Below are positions 1 through 7,972 of a stretch of 64,000 nucleotides of DNA, one piece after another; position 1 is the first letter of the stretch, and each line of letters starts with the position of its first letter. A program made the position numbers and the translations under genes. The notes under the pieces are model-generated. The model saw only the letters and a list, made by a program, of their open reading frames with translations, did no database searches and had not been told where the DNA came from. Origin of the DNA: Acidimicrobiia bacterium (GTDB lineage Bacteria > Acidobacteriota > Terriglobia > Bryobacterales > Bryobacteraceae); assembly GCA_016871315.1 (NCBI GenBank), contig VFZE01000013.1, positions 58,566-122,565 of the forward strand. The letters are read 5' to 3'.

Positions 1-2363
1 GCTCCGAATCGAAACGCCCAGCGGTGGCCGCGGAACTCAAATTTCCGCTCCAGGTGCAGGTTAAGTTCCAGGAAGTACGGAAACCTGTTTGAGCTGACTC
101 TGCCCGCTACCGCGCCGTCGCTGCCCACGACATTGAACGGAAAGCCGGTCCTTGTGTCCACCAGATGCGACACCGCCCAGTTCTTCCACGGCGTTGGAAG
201 GTAGCCCCAGCTCAGAAAACGGTGCGGAGCGTCCCACGGCATCCGTCCCTCGTTGTCAACGACGGAAATCGGGTCGTCCTGGTTCACCTCCACCACGGCG
301 TTGGATCTGGCCTCTGAGGCCGTATAGCTGGCCATCCATTCATACTGCCGGCCGAAGTTCTGCCGGATCGTGAAACTCAGAGCCCGGTAACGATCCACCC
401 GCTCGTTGGTCAGATTGTAGACGGAGTCAAACGGCATCCCGGGAAACAATCCCACATACTTGCCCGGGGGCGCCCCTCCGTCGGTAAGACTGTTCAGGTA
501 GGTAAACCCACGGTTTCCCCGCCGCTGGATGACTTCGGTGCGCGTGGTGAAACCTCCGCCCCACTGCCGCTGGAATCCCAGGCTCCAGTTCAGATACTGC
601 GGACGCAACAGCCTGCTGTTCTCGATCGTGAACAGGGAAACGGCCGGGCCGCGAACTACGGCCCCATCGGGCGAAAAGTAGGTGGTTAGCGAATGCTGAT
701 CCATCGGCCGCGTGAACATCCGCAGACTGCTTGCATCAAAAATCCGCGCGAATCCGCCAAAGATCTTCGTGCTCTCCCACCACGGTGGCGACCAGGCAAG
801 GCCCAAACGTGGCGAATAGTCCCAGCGGCGGAGCAGGTTGCCCCAATCGGCACGTGCCCCGATCTCCAGCAGCAGGCCGGGCCGCACCCGCCAGCTGTCT
901 TGCACATACACTGCCGCTTCATAATTATCCCGACGCAACCGGCCGCTTCCCCCAAACACCGTCTGAATCACGCGCGTGCCGCGTTCATCGAAGTTCTCGA
1001 AGCCAGTCCGGCTTACGTCCTGGAAGTAGTCGACCCGGTCCAGGTCAATTCCCGCCTTTACTTGATGTTCGCCCGCCGCTTCAAACGTCGGAGCAAAACC
1101 GTTGACGATAAACTGATCGCGACCTGCCGAGCGCACGGCATCGACGAAGTGGTTGCCACGGCGCGTTTCGGGCAGTATCTGAAACAGCTCCTGCCCTTGC
1201 GGAATTTCGCGGCCAAACGTCCGGTTGGCGGCGTATCCAACCTCCACTACACCGTGCCGGCCCAGATACGCCTGGTCCTTCACGTAGAAAAACCATTGCC
1301 GGCTGCGGCGGTCAATCGTCGTTTCAAACGGCGCGACAACGCTCAGCCCCGTCCGTGGCGCGGTGAACGCCGTGGCGAGGAAACCGGTATAGAGGATGTT
1401 GGAGGGCGTCAAATTCACCTGACCCGTCAAAAGATTGCTCAGGCGCCAGCTCGAGATCCGGTCATCTCCCTTCGGCAGATCCTGAATGACGGTTTGCGTA
1501 TACACAATATCCGTGCTGTTGGAGAACCAGGCGCGCCCGCGGCGGACCGGTCCGCTGAAATTGGCCCGTGGAGTCCAGTCGCCGATAATCAACCCCTTGC
1601 GGTTTTCGATTCCGGGAACAAAATTCGTAGCGCTATAGCGGAACCGGTCATCGCCGCTGCGCGTGCGCAGCGCCATAGTACCGGAGGAGCCCTTGCCATA
1701 CTGCGCTTGCAAGTTCCCGCTGGCCACTTCGATCTCCTGCACCGATTCCACGCTGAGCCGCGTCTCAAACCGGTTGGTGATCGGATCGGAAATATTGAAT
1801 CCGTTCAGCGTGTACATCACCTGCTCTTCCCCGCCCCCATTGATGTGCACCCGGCCACGATTATCGCGAACCACTCCAGGAATGATGCGCATCGCCGAGC
1901 GCAGATCGTTCGTATTCGGATACGGCACGTTGAGAATATCGTTGCCCGAGATGCCCTGCCGCGGAGCCGTGGTGTCCATATCCATCGCCGGCGCCTCGGC
2001 GCTCACTTCCAGACTTTCAAAGACCTCCCGCACCCGCTCCAGCACGACTTCGGTGGATTGCCCTTCGCCGGCGATCTCCACCCTCTGGCTTCGAATCGGG
2101 AAATAGCCTTCCTTCTCCACGCTCAGCCGGTAGACGCCCGCCTCATTCAGCTCAAAAGTGAACTCGCCGCGCACGTCGCTCACCATCTCGTGGCGGGCCT
2201 CTTCCCCCGGCTGCAAACTGACGCGAGCGCCCTGGATCGGCGCGCGGTTCTCATCCAGAATGCGTCCGGGCAGACGCACCTCCGCCGTCAGCATTGCGCA
2301 GGCTGAATACACCGTCGCCAGCGCCCGGCAGAGATTTCTCTTCGCGGATCCGCTCACGGACAC
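1..2363 (-). CDS. TonB-dependent receptor with carboxypeptidase-regulatory-like N-terminal domain, 3' end cut by window
   Basis: Reading the minus strand gives one open frame from a GTG near 2363/2357 down to the left edge, about 787 codons. After a weak signal peptide comes a carboxypeptidase-regulatory-like domain (about residues 25-105, LPGRILDENRAPIQGARV), then a plug-like region (NVPYPNTNDLRSAMRIIPGV, VMYTLNGFNISD, QEIEVASG) and beta-barrel strands with the usual aromatic pattern. The family transports large substrates across the outer membrane using TonB energy. GTG 2357 has GAGGGG five bases upstream and is the better start; GTG 2363 is the alternative. An in-frame ATG at 2294 would remove the signal peptide. 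The C-terminus lies outside the window. The gene diverges from the MetE-like gene at 2394. Substrate unknown. Confidence 0.85.
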   Translation of the reverse strand, partial: MSVSGSAKRNLCRALATVYSACAMLTAEVRLPGRILDENRAPIQGARVSLQPGEEARHEMVSDVRGEFTFELNEAGVYRLSVEKEGYFPIRSQRVEIAGEGQSTEVVLERVREVFESLEVSAEAPAMDMDTTAPRQGISGNDILNVPYPNTNDLRSAMRIIPGVVRDNRGRVHINGGGEEQVMYTLNGFNISDPITNRFETRLSVESVQEIEVASGNLQAQYGKGSSGTMALRTRSGDDRFRYSATNFVPGIENRKGLIIGDWTPRANFSGPVRRGRAWFSNSTDIVYTQTVIQDLPKGDDRISSWRLSNLLTGQVNLTPSNILYTGFLATAFTAPRTGLSVVAPFETTIDRRSRQWFFYVKDQAYLGRHGVVEVGYAANRTFGREIPQGQELFQILPETRRGNHFVDAVRSAGRDQFIVNGFAPTFEAAGEHQVKAGIDLDRVDYFQDVSRTGFENFDERGTRVIQTVFGGSGRLRRDNYEAAVYVQDSWRVRPGLLLEIGARADWGNLLRRWDYSPRLGLAWSPPWWESTKIFGGFARIFDASSLRMFTRPMDQHSLTTYFSPDGAVVRGPAVSLFTIENSRLLRPQYLNWSLGFQRQWGGGFTTRTEVIQRRGNRGFTYLNSLTDGGAPPGKYVGLFPGMPFDSVYNLTNERVDRYRALSFTIRQNFGRQYEWMASYTASEARSNAVVEVNQDDPISVVDNEGRMPWDAPHRFLSWGYLPTPWKNWAVSHLVDTRTGFPFNVVGSDGAVAGRVSSNRFPYFLELNLHLERKFEFRGHRWAFRFG

Positions 2364-2393
2364 CCCTCAGGCCCAATATACAATAGGTGTTTC

Positions 2394-3392
2394 ATGTCCA
2401 TACTCACAACCGTTGTTGGCTCTTATCCCATTCCTCACTGGCTGCTCGGCGATTCCAGCCGCGTGGCGCTCCGCGACGCCATCCTGGTCGTCTTAAAAAC
2501 CCAGGAACTCGCCGGAATCGACCTCGTCGCCGACGGAGAACTAAACCGCTTCGACCCTTCGCATCCGGAAACCAACGGGATGATCGATTATTTCGTCTCG
2601 AAAATGGACGGCATCCGCACTCGCTATTCGGTCACCGATATCGAGAAGTTCCGCGCAGACGCTGGGCTCACTTACCGGACGGATCCTGCCGGCATTGTCA
2701 CCGCCGATGTCGGCGAAGGAACACTCAACCTGCCGCGCGATTACCAGTTTACCCGCGGCCTCACCAGCCAACCGCTCAAGTTCACCTGTACCGGCCCGCA
2801 CATGCTCACCAAAGTGCTGACCGATCGCCATTACGGAGACCGCGCCAAGCTCGCCATGGCGATCGCCGCCGTCCTACGCAAGCAGCTGTCCTCCATCGAC
2901 GCCTCCGTCGTTCAGGTCGATGAGGCCAACATCAGCGGCCACCCGGAGGACCGCGAATGGGCGCTCGAAGCCATCAATCATGTCCTCGATGGAGTCACCG
3001 CGCGCCGTGGTGTGCATATCTGCTTTGGCAACTACGGCGGCCAGACCATCCAGAAGGGCTTCTGGAAGGATCTGATGCCCTTCCTGAACGGACTGAAGGC
3101 CGACCACCTGATCCTCGAGTTCGCCCGGCGCGGCTATGACGAACTCGAAGTCTTCCAGGAACTCGATCCGAAGATCGGCCTCGGACTCTCCGTCATCGAT
3201 ATTAAGGACAACGCCATCGAGACGCCGGAGCTGATCGCGCGCCGCATCGAAAATGCGGCAAGGATTCTCGGGCCCGGCCGCATCCCGTTCGTCCACCCCG
3301 ACTGCGGCTTCTGGATGCTGCAGCGCTCCGTCGCCGATGGCAAGATGCGCGCTCTCGTTCAGGGCCGCAATCTCTACGAGGGCAAAAACTGA
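2394..3392 (+). CDS. Stand-alone MetE catalytic-domain protein (core MetE-like methyltransferase)
   Basis: This 332-residue protein matches only the C-terminal catalytic barrel of cobalamin-independent methionine synthase, which is about 750 residues when complete. It opens with TTVVGSYPIP, typical of that domain. The zinc-site pattern is visible: H208 and C210 (GVHICFGN), E242 (ILEFARRG) and C304 (HPDCGFW). It probably moves a methyl group to a thiol such as homocysteine; the absence of the N-terminal half argues against methyltetrahydrofolate polyglutamate as the direct donor, and related short proteins in archaea and anaerobes take methyl groups from corrinoid proteins. AGGTG lies four bases upstream of the ATG. 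The stop overlaps the next start (TGATG), so the pair is probably cotranscribed. Confidence 0.8.
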   Translation: MSILTTVVGSYPIPHWLLGDSSRVALRDAILVVLKTQELAGIDLVADGELNRFDPSHPETNGMIDYFVSKMDGIRTRYSVTDIEKFRADAGLTYRTDPAGIVTADVGEGTLNLPRDYQFTRGLTSQPLKFTCTGPHMLTKVLTDRHYGDRAKLAMAIAAVLRKQLSSIDASVVQVDEANISGHPEDREWALEAINHVLDGVTARRGVHICFGNYGGQTIQKGFWKDLMPFLNGLKADHLILEFARRGYDELEVFQELDPKIGLGLSVIDIKDNAIETPELIARRIENAARILGPGRIPFVHPDCGFWMLQRSVADGKMRALVQGRNLYEGKN

Positions 3393-4399
3393 TGCGCTGT
3401 TCCATCGTTATCTTCCTCGCGGCACTTTCTTTCGCCCAGGACTCGCCGAAGCTCGCCAACCTGCGTCAGCTGACCCACGGCGGCCAGAACGCGGAAGCCT
3501 ACTGGTCCCCCGACGGCAAGCGACTCGTGTTCCAGTCCACGCGCGAGGGCGTCGCCTGCGATCAGATCTTCGTCATGAACGCCGATGGCGGCAACCAGAA
3601 AATGGTCTCCACCGGCAAGGGCCGCACCACTTGCGGTTACTTCCTCGCCGACAACAAACACATCGTCTACGCCTCCACGCATGAAGCCGGTGACGCCTGC
3701 CCGCCCCCCGCAGACCGCAGCAAAGGCTACGTCTGGGCGGTCTATCCTTCCTATGACATCTTCCTCGCAACCGACCAGGGCGTGATGGTCAAGAAACTCA
3801 CCAACGCGCCCGGCTACGATGCCGAAGCCACGGTGAACTGGAAGACCGGCAAGATCGTCTACACCTCGCTCGCCTCTGGTGACCTGGACATGTGGACTAT
3901 GAACTCAGACGGCACCGGCAAGCGGCAAATCACGAAGGCAGAAGGCTACGACGGCGGCGCTTTCTTCTCGCGCGACGGCAAGCGCCTCGTCTGGCGCGCC
4001 AACCACCCAACCGCGCCGGAAGCCCTGAAGCGCTACAAGGACCTGCTCGCCGAAAACCTGACAACCCCGATGAAGATGGAAATCTTCGTCGCCGATGCCG
4101 ATGGGAAGAACGAACGCCAGCTCACCAACTTCAACTGCGCCAGCTTCGCCCCCACCTTCACGCCCGATGGTAAGAAGATCCTGTTCGCCTCCAATAAACA
4201 CGAGTGCGACGGCCGCAAATTCGAATTGTTTCTGATGAACGCCGACGGCTCCGGCCTGGAACAGTTCACCCATTTCGGCGGTTTCACTTCCTTCCCCGAA
4301 TTCTCCCCAGACGGCAAGCGGCTCGTCTTCTCCTCCGACTACCAGGCCAAGAGCCGCTACGAGTTCAACATATTCGTTGCCGACTGGACGGCGCGGTAA
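3392..4399 (+). CDS. Secreted TolB-like WD40/PD40 beta-propeller protein
   Basis: 335 residues. The N-terminus MRCSIVIFLAALSFAQ is a short signal peptide. The rest is a run of PD40 blades with the repeated pattern 'WSPDGKRLVF' (visible as YWSPDGKRLVFQS, FSRDGKRLVWRA, FTPDGKKILFAS, FSPDGKRLVFSS) alternating with 'MNADG' turns, as in TolB and the propellers of S9 peptidases. There is no peptidase domain, so a periplasmic binding or scaffold role is more likely than catalysis. Its start overlaps the stop of the MetE-like gene by one base. Whether the two act together is not shown by the sequence. Confidence 0.8.
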   Translation: MRCSIVIFLAALSFAQDSPKLANLRQLTHGGQNAEAYWSPDGKRLVFQSTREGVACDQIFVMNADGGNQKMVSTGKGRTTCGYFLADNKHIVYASTHEAGDACPPPADRSKGYVWAVYPSYDIFLATDQGVMVKKLTNAPGYDAEATVNWKTGKIVYTSLASGDLDMWTMNSDGTGKRQITKAEGYDGGAFFSRDGKRLVWRANHPTAPEALKRYKDLLAENLTTPMKMEIFVADADGKNERQLTNFNCASFAPTFTPDGKKILFASNKHECDGRKFELFLMNADGSGLEQFTHFGGFTSFPEFSPDGKRLVFSSDYQAKSRYEFNIFVADWTAR

Positions 4400-4409
4400 G
4401 GCCGCTATT

Positions 4410-4424
4410 CCGGTTCAACACCGG
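4410..4424. terminator. Short inverted repeat between convergent genes
   Basis: CCGGT and ACCGG flank a five-base loop in the 48-bp gap between the stop of the PD40 gene and the stop of the opposing repeat-protein gene. It has no T-tract on either strand, so a bidirectional terminator is only a positional guess. Confidence 0.25.
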
Positions 4425-4447
4425 CCTCCTCGCCCTGCCGCGATGTC

Positions 4448-7400
4448 TTATCGAACCGCCACGGTGATCCCGAATTGGCTGGTAGCGGCCCCGATCGTGA
4501 TTTCCAAAGTTACGCTCGGCCCCGGTGTCACATCGGCGGGCACACGCAGGTTCAGCTGAATCACGCCGGAAACCAGTCCCGGAGCTGAGCCGGCGTATTC
4601 CACCACCGCCTCGCGTCCGCCGATCGTTGCGCGCACGGGGAGTTCCGGCCGCTTCAGAGTCGCGCCGGTAATCGTTCCGTCCTCTCCGCCGGGCCGCGTC
4701 TGGCCCTCGCCGGTCGCGTAGACGACGATCACCGATCCGCGTTCGGCTGGATTGAAGGCGCTGTTCACGGTCGTGTCCTGATTCAAGATCGCTCCTTGTC
4801 CGCGCCCGGATGCATCCGCCGCAAAGATTCCCGGCGAACTACCGGTAACACGAAGCTCTCTGGCCTCGGATCGGACACCGCGAAACTCCACCTGTACGCG
4901 AACGTTGGTTCTGCCGTCGATCCCATAGGGAACAACGGCGCTCGATTGGCCGCTGGATACCGCGATTAGCGGCGACGGGATGTCATCAAACAGGATCCTG
5001 GTTTCACCCAATGTAGTCGCCACCCTGCCCTGGGCCGTCAGCTGCAACGTAACCGGAGTGGCCGGGCCGATTCCCGTACCGAACAGGGTAACAATCAAGC
5101 CCGGCACGGCCGCGGTCGGCTGGAAGCTGGCCGCGTTGACAATCGCCGTGATCGTCGGCGCCGACAGCGGAACGACCGTCAGGTTCACCGTGATGACCCG
5201 CGGGCTGTTGGAAGCGCCCGTCGAGGAGACTCGTAGTTCGGCGGTATAGTTGCCCGGCGCCAGTCCTGCCGCGTTCACGGCGACCGTGAGCGTGGCCGGG
5301 GTGGTCCCCGAGCTGCTCGACACCGTCAGCCAGCTCCCTCCGCTCACCGACGTTGTAATCGAAAGCGGGTCGCCGGAACTGGTCACCTGCACCGTTTGCG
5401 TTGCCGGCGCCTGTCCGCTCGTCGACGCGTGGAACGTCAACGTATCCCGGCTGATATTCAGCAGCGGCCTCGCCCTGGTCACATTTAGGGTAACCGGTAC
5501 AATGCGCGGGCTGTTTACGGCGCCTGTGGACTCAATCGTGATCGAGCCGGAATAGGTGCCCGGTTCCAGGCCCGTCGTATTCGCCCTGACTGTGATCGTT
5601 CCCGGCGTCAGCCCGGCCGTGGGCTCGGCGGTCAGCCAACGTCCGCCGCTCAGGGTGTCCGCACGCACGGTGAACGCCAGGATGGTGCCCGTGCTGGTCA
5701 CGTTCAACACGCGCGGCGCTACGGGCTCGCCCCCCAGAATCTGGTCGAATACAATCGGCGCCGGGCCTACCACCAATTCGGTGGCCGTGGTGACTCTAAA
5801 GTTCACAGGCACGTGCTGCGGACTGTTGGCCGCGCCGGCCGCGGTGATCGTCACCAGCCCCGTGAATGTGCCTTCGGCCAGGCCGAATGGATCGGCGCCG
5901 ATTGTCACCGCGCTTCCGCTGGTTCCCGATGCCGGAGCAAAGCGCAGCCAGTTATTCGCTGTGGATGTGGAACTGGCTACGGTGAAGTTAAGCGCCGCTC
6001 CCGTGCTCGCCACCTGCAACTGCTGATTGGCCGGAGGCTGACCTCCCACCGCGAACAGGAACTGCAACGGGCCTGCCGGCACTACCAGCATGGGCGCATT
6101 GCTGATCAACAGCTGCACGGGAATGCTGAGCGGCGTCGATCCGGCTTCGGTGGAGACCACTTCCACCGTGCCTGAGTACAGCCCCGGCACTAGATTGGCT
6201 GGATTCACGGAAACCGTCAGGTCCGACTGTGCCGTCCCGCTGACAGGCGTGACCGAGAGCCATGCGCCGCCTCCCGCCGTGGACGCCGTAGCCGTATAGT
6301 TCAAGGCAACCCCGGGACTGGTGGTGGAGATCGTGACCGTGCGCGGAGCCGGATTGCTCCCTCCCGTCTGGAAGAAATAATTGAGATGGTTCACCGACGT
6401 CCGCAGTCCCGCTCGCGCCGTGATGATCAGATTCACCGGGATCCGGAACGGGCTGTTTCCCGCCGACCCCGTGATCGTGATCGCCCCTTCATAGATTCCC
6501 GGTAGAAGCGAACCCGGCGTCACTCCGATGGAAATCGAAGCGGGCGTCGTGCCAGCCGCCGGAAACGCGTTCAACCATGGTCCGCCCGAGGTGGTCGCCA
6601 CATCCATCGTGAACGCAATCGGATTTCCAAAATTGGAGAGCGCCACCACCTGCCGCGGAACACCTGTCCCGCCCGTCTGTGCGGTGAAGGGAACGCTTGC
6701 AGGCAACGCCGTCAGCAGGGGATTCGTGGAAACTCGTAATGTTATGGCCACCGTTTGCGGACTGTTGGTTGCACCCGGCGCCGTGACCGTGATCGTGCCG
6801 TTGTGGACACCGGCCGGCAGCCCGGCCGGGTTCACACTCACCGTCAGATTCGCCGGCGTTACGCCGCTGGTTCCCGTGATGCTCAGCCACCCTCCCGTGG
6901 CCGTGGCCGTGGCCGAGTAATTCACCGGCCCGCCTGTGCTGGTGATCGATACAACACGGTCCTGAGGCGGCGCGCCGCCCGCCTGAAAATCGAAATTCAA
7001 TGTTGCGGGATTCAGGTTTAGCCGGATTTCATCCGCCACCGTGAACGTGACCGGAATGCTCAATGGACTGTTCCCCGCGGCCGCCGCCGCAACCGTAATA
7101 GTGCCGCTATGCGTGCCCACCGGAACACCCGACGGATTCACGGTGATGTTCAGTGCGGTTGGCGTTGATCCCGATCCTGGATTGACGCCCAGCCAGCTTC
7201 CCCCGCTGGAAGTCGACGCCGCCGCCGTGTAGGCCACGCCAGCCGTCGTACTGCCCAAGTTTACGTTCTGCGCCGGAGGCGCGGGCCCGCCCAGCGAAAA
7301 GCTGAATTGCAACGATGCCGGCGTTGGCACCAACAGTGGACTGTTGCTCACCGTCATCGTCACCGGAATCGTGATCGGACTATTGTTCACTCCCGCCGAT

Positions 7401-7726
7401 GTGAAGGTGATCGAACCCGTGTAGACTCCAGGTCCCAGGCTGCCGGGAACCACAATCACCGCCAACGAAAAAGGTGTCGTGCCGCCTGTCGGATTGACAA
7501 GCAGCCAGTTGCCCCCTCCGGTGACCGACGCCCCCACCGTCACCGCCACCTGCGTCGTCGCCGTGACGTTCACGTTCTGCTGAGCCGGCGAAGGCTGCCC
7601 GATCTGGTGAAAGAAAGATAATGACGTCGGGCTTACCGCCATCGTCTGGGCCGACATCACGCCCGCTCCTGCCGCGATTATCGCGGCCATAATCCCCCAT
7701 CGGGAAACCTGCCGGAAAGAGTGCAT
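4448..7726 (-). CDS. Secreted protein of eight BACON/Ig-like repeats with C-terminal TIGR03437 module
   Basis: 1092 residues. The ATG at 7726 is chosen because GGAGA lies eight bases upstream (7733-7737) and it opens a classic signal peptide (MHSFRQVSRWGIMAAIIAAG, cut near SAQ); an in-frame TTG at 7753 falls inside the -10 box. Eight repeats of about 100 residues follow (about 30-885), each with a 'GG.WL...P..G..P' core, a 'L.PG.Y.G.I.I' strand and an 'NSP..IPV...V' exit, the pattern of BACON-like beta-sandwich domains. The last 200 residues (NAASFQPTAAVPGLIVTLFG, SPGIFAADASGRGQGAILNQ) are the Solibacter C-terminal module TIGR03437. Likely exported and adhesive or carbohydrate-binding; no catalytic motif is visible. 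Confidence 0.85.
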   Translation of the reverse strand: MHSFRQVSRWGIMAAIIAAGAGVMSAQTMAVSPTSLSFFHQIGQPSPAQQNVNVTATTQVAVTVGASVTGGGNWLLVNPTGGTTPFSLAVIVVPGSLGPGVYTGSITFTSAGVNNSPITIPVTMTVSNSPLLVPTPASLQFSFSLGGPAPPAQNVNLGSTTAGVAYTAAASTSSGGSWLGVNPGSGSTPTALNITVNPSGVPVGTHSGTITVAAAAAGNSPLSIPVTFTVADEIRLNLNPATLNFDFQAGGAPPQDRVVSITSTGGPVNYSATATATGGWLSITGTSGVTPANLTVSVNPAGLPAGVHNGTITVTAPGATNSPQTVAITLRVSTNPLLTALPASVPFTAQTGGTGVPRQVVALSNFGNPIAFTMDVATTSGGPWLNAFPAAGTTPASISIGVTPGSLLPGIYEGAITITGSAGNSPFRIPVNLIITARAGLRTSVNHLNYFFQTGGSNPAPRTVTISTTSPGVALNYTATASTAGGGAWLSVTPVSGTAQSDLTVSVNPANLVPGLYSGTVEVVSTEAGSTPLSIPVQLLISNAPMLVVPAGPLQFLFAVGGQPPANQQLQVASTGAALNFTVASSTSTANNWLRFAPASGTSGSAVTIGADPFGLAEGTFTGLVTITAAGAANSPQHVPVNFRVTTATELVVGPAPIVFDQILGGEPVAPRVLNVTSTGTILAFTVRADTLSGGRWLTAEPTAGLTPGTITVRANTTGLEPGTYSGSITIESTGAVNSPRIVPVTLNVTRARPLLNISRDTLTFHASTSGQAPATQTVQVTSSGDPLSITTSVSGGSWLTVSSSSGTTPATLTVAVNAAGLAPGNYTAELRVSSTGASNSPRVITVNLTVVPLSAPTITAIVNAASFQPTAAVPGLIVTLFGTGIGPATPVTLQLTAQGRVATTLGETRILFDDIPSPLIAVSSGQSSAVVPYGIDGRTNVRVQVEFRGVRSEARELRVTGSSPGIFAADASGRGQGAILNQDTTVNSAFNPAERGSVIVVYATGEGQTRPGGEDGTITGATLKRPELPVRATIGGREAVVEYAGSAPGLVSGVIQLNLRVPADVTPGPSVTLEITIGAATSQFGITVAVR

Positions 7727-7752
7727 GGGATGTCTCCGTTTCAGAAGCTTCA

Positions 7753-7758
7753 ATTATA
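7753..7758 (-). promoter_or_regulatory. Consensus -10 box for the eight-repeat protein
   Basis: A perfect TATAAT on the minus strand sits 26 bases upstream of the ATG at 7726, giving a leader of about 20 bases that includes the GGAGA ribosome site. No convincing -35 hexamer is seen. Confidence 0.5.
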
Positions 7759-7882
7759 GAGGGACGCGGGGATCTCTGCCGCCTTTGACGGCTGCCTTTG
7801 GTTTTGCAACTGGAGGGCCACATCTGAAAGGCAACGGTTCCATTGGCATCATTGGCAGCAACGACTCTCTTCCTGCCCCCCT

Positions 7883-7905
7883 TGGGGTGCTTTTTACACA
7901 CCCCA
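7883..7905. other. Hairpin in the divergent intergenic region
   Basis: TGGGGTG and CACCCCA form a seven-pair stem around a nine-base loop, in the 246-bp gap between the diverging repeat-protein and TonB-receptor genes. A CATTGGCA/CATTGGCA direct repeat lies about 45 bases to its left. It could be an operator or a structured leader; nothing else was recognised in this gap. Confidence 0.3.
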
Positions 7906-7972
7906 TGTCCGCTTCTGCCCGTCCACCTTACATGGTATTCTTGATCTCGATCCGCTCTCAGGGAGACCACCT

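Noticed and set aside
693..2306. Long plus-strand open frame opposite the first TonB receptor
   Set aside because: It is the antisense shadow of a GC-rich gene; it has no ribosome site and arginine/histidine-rich composition.
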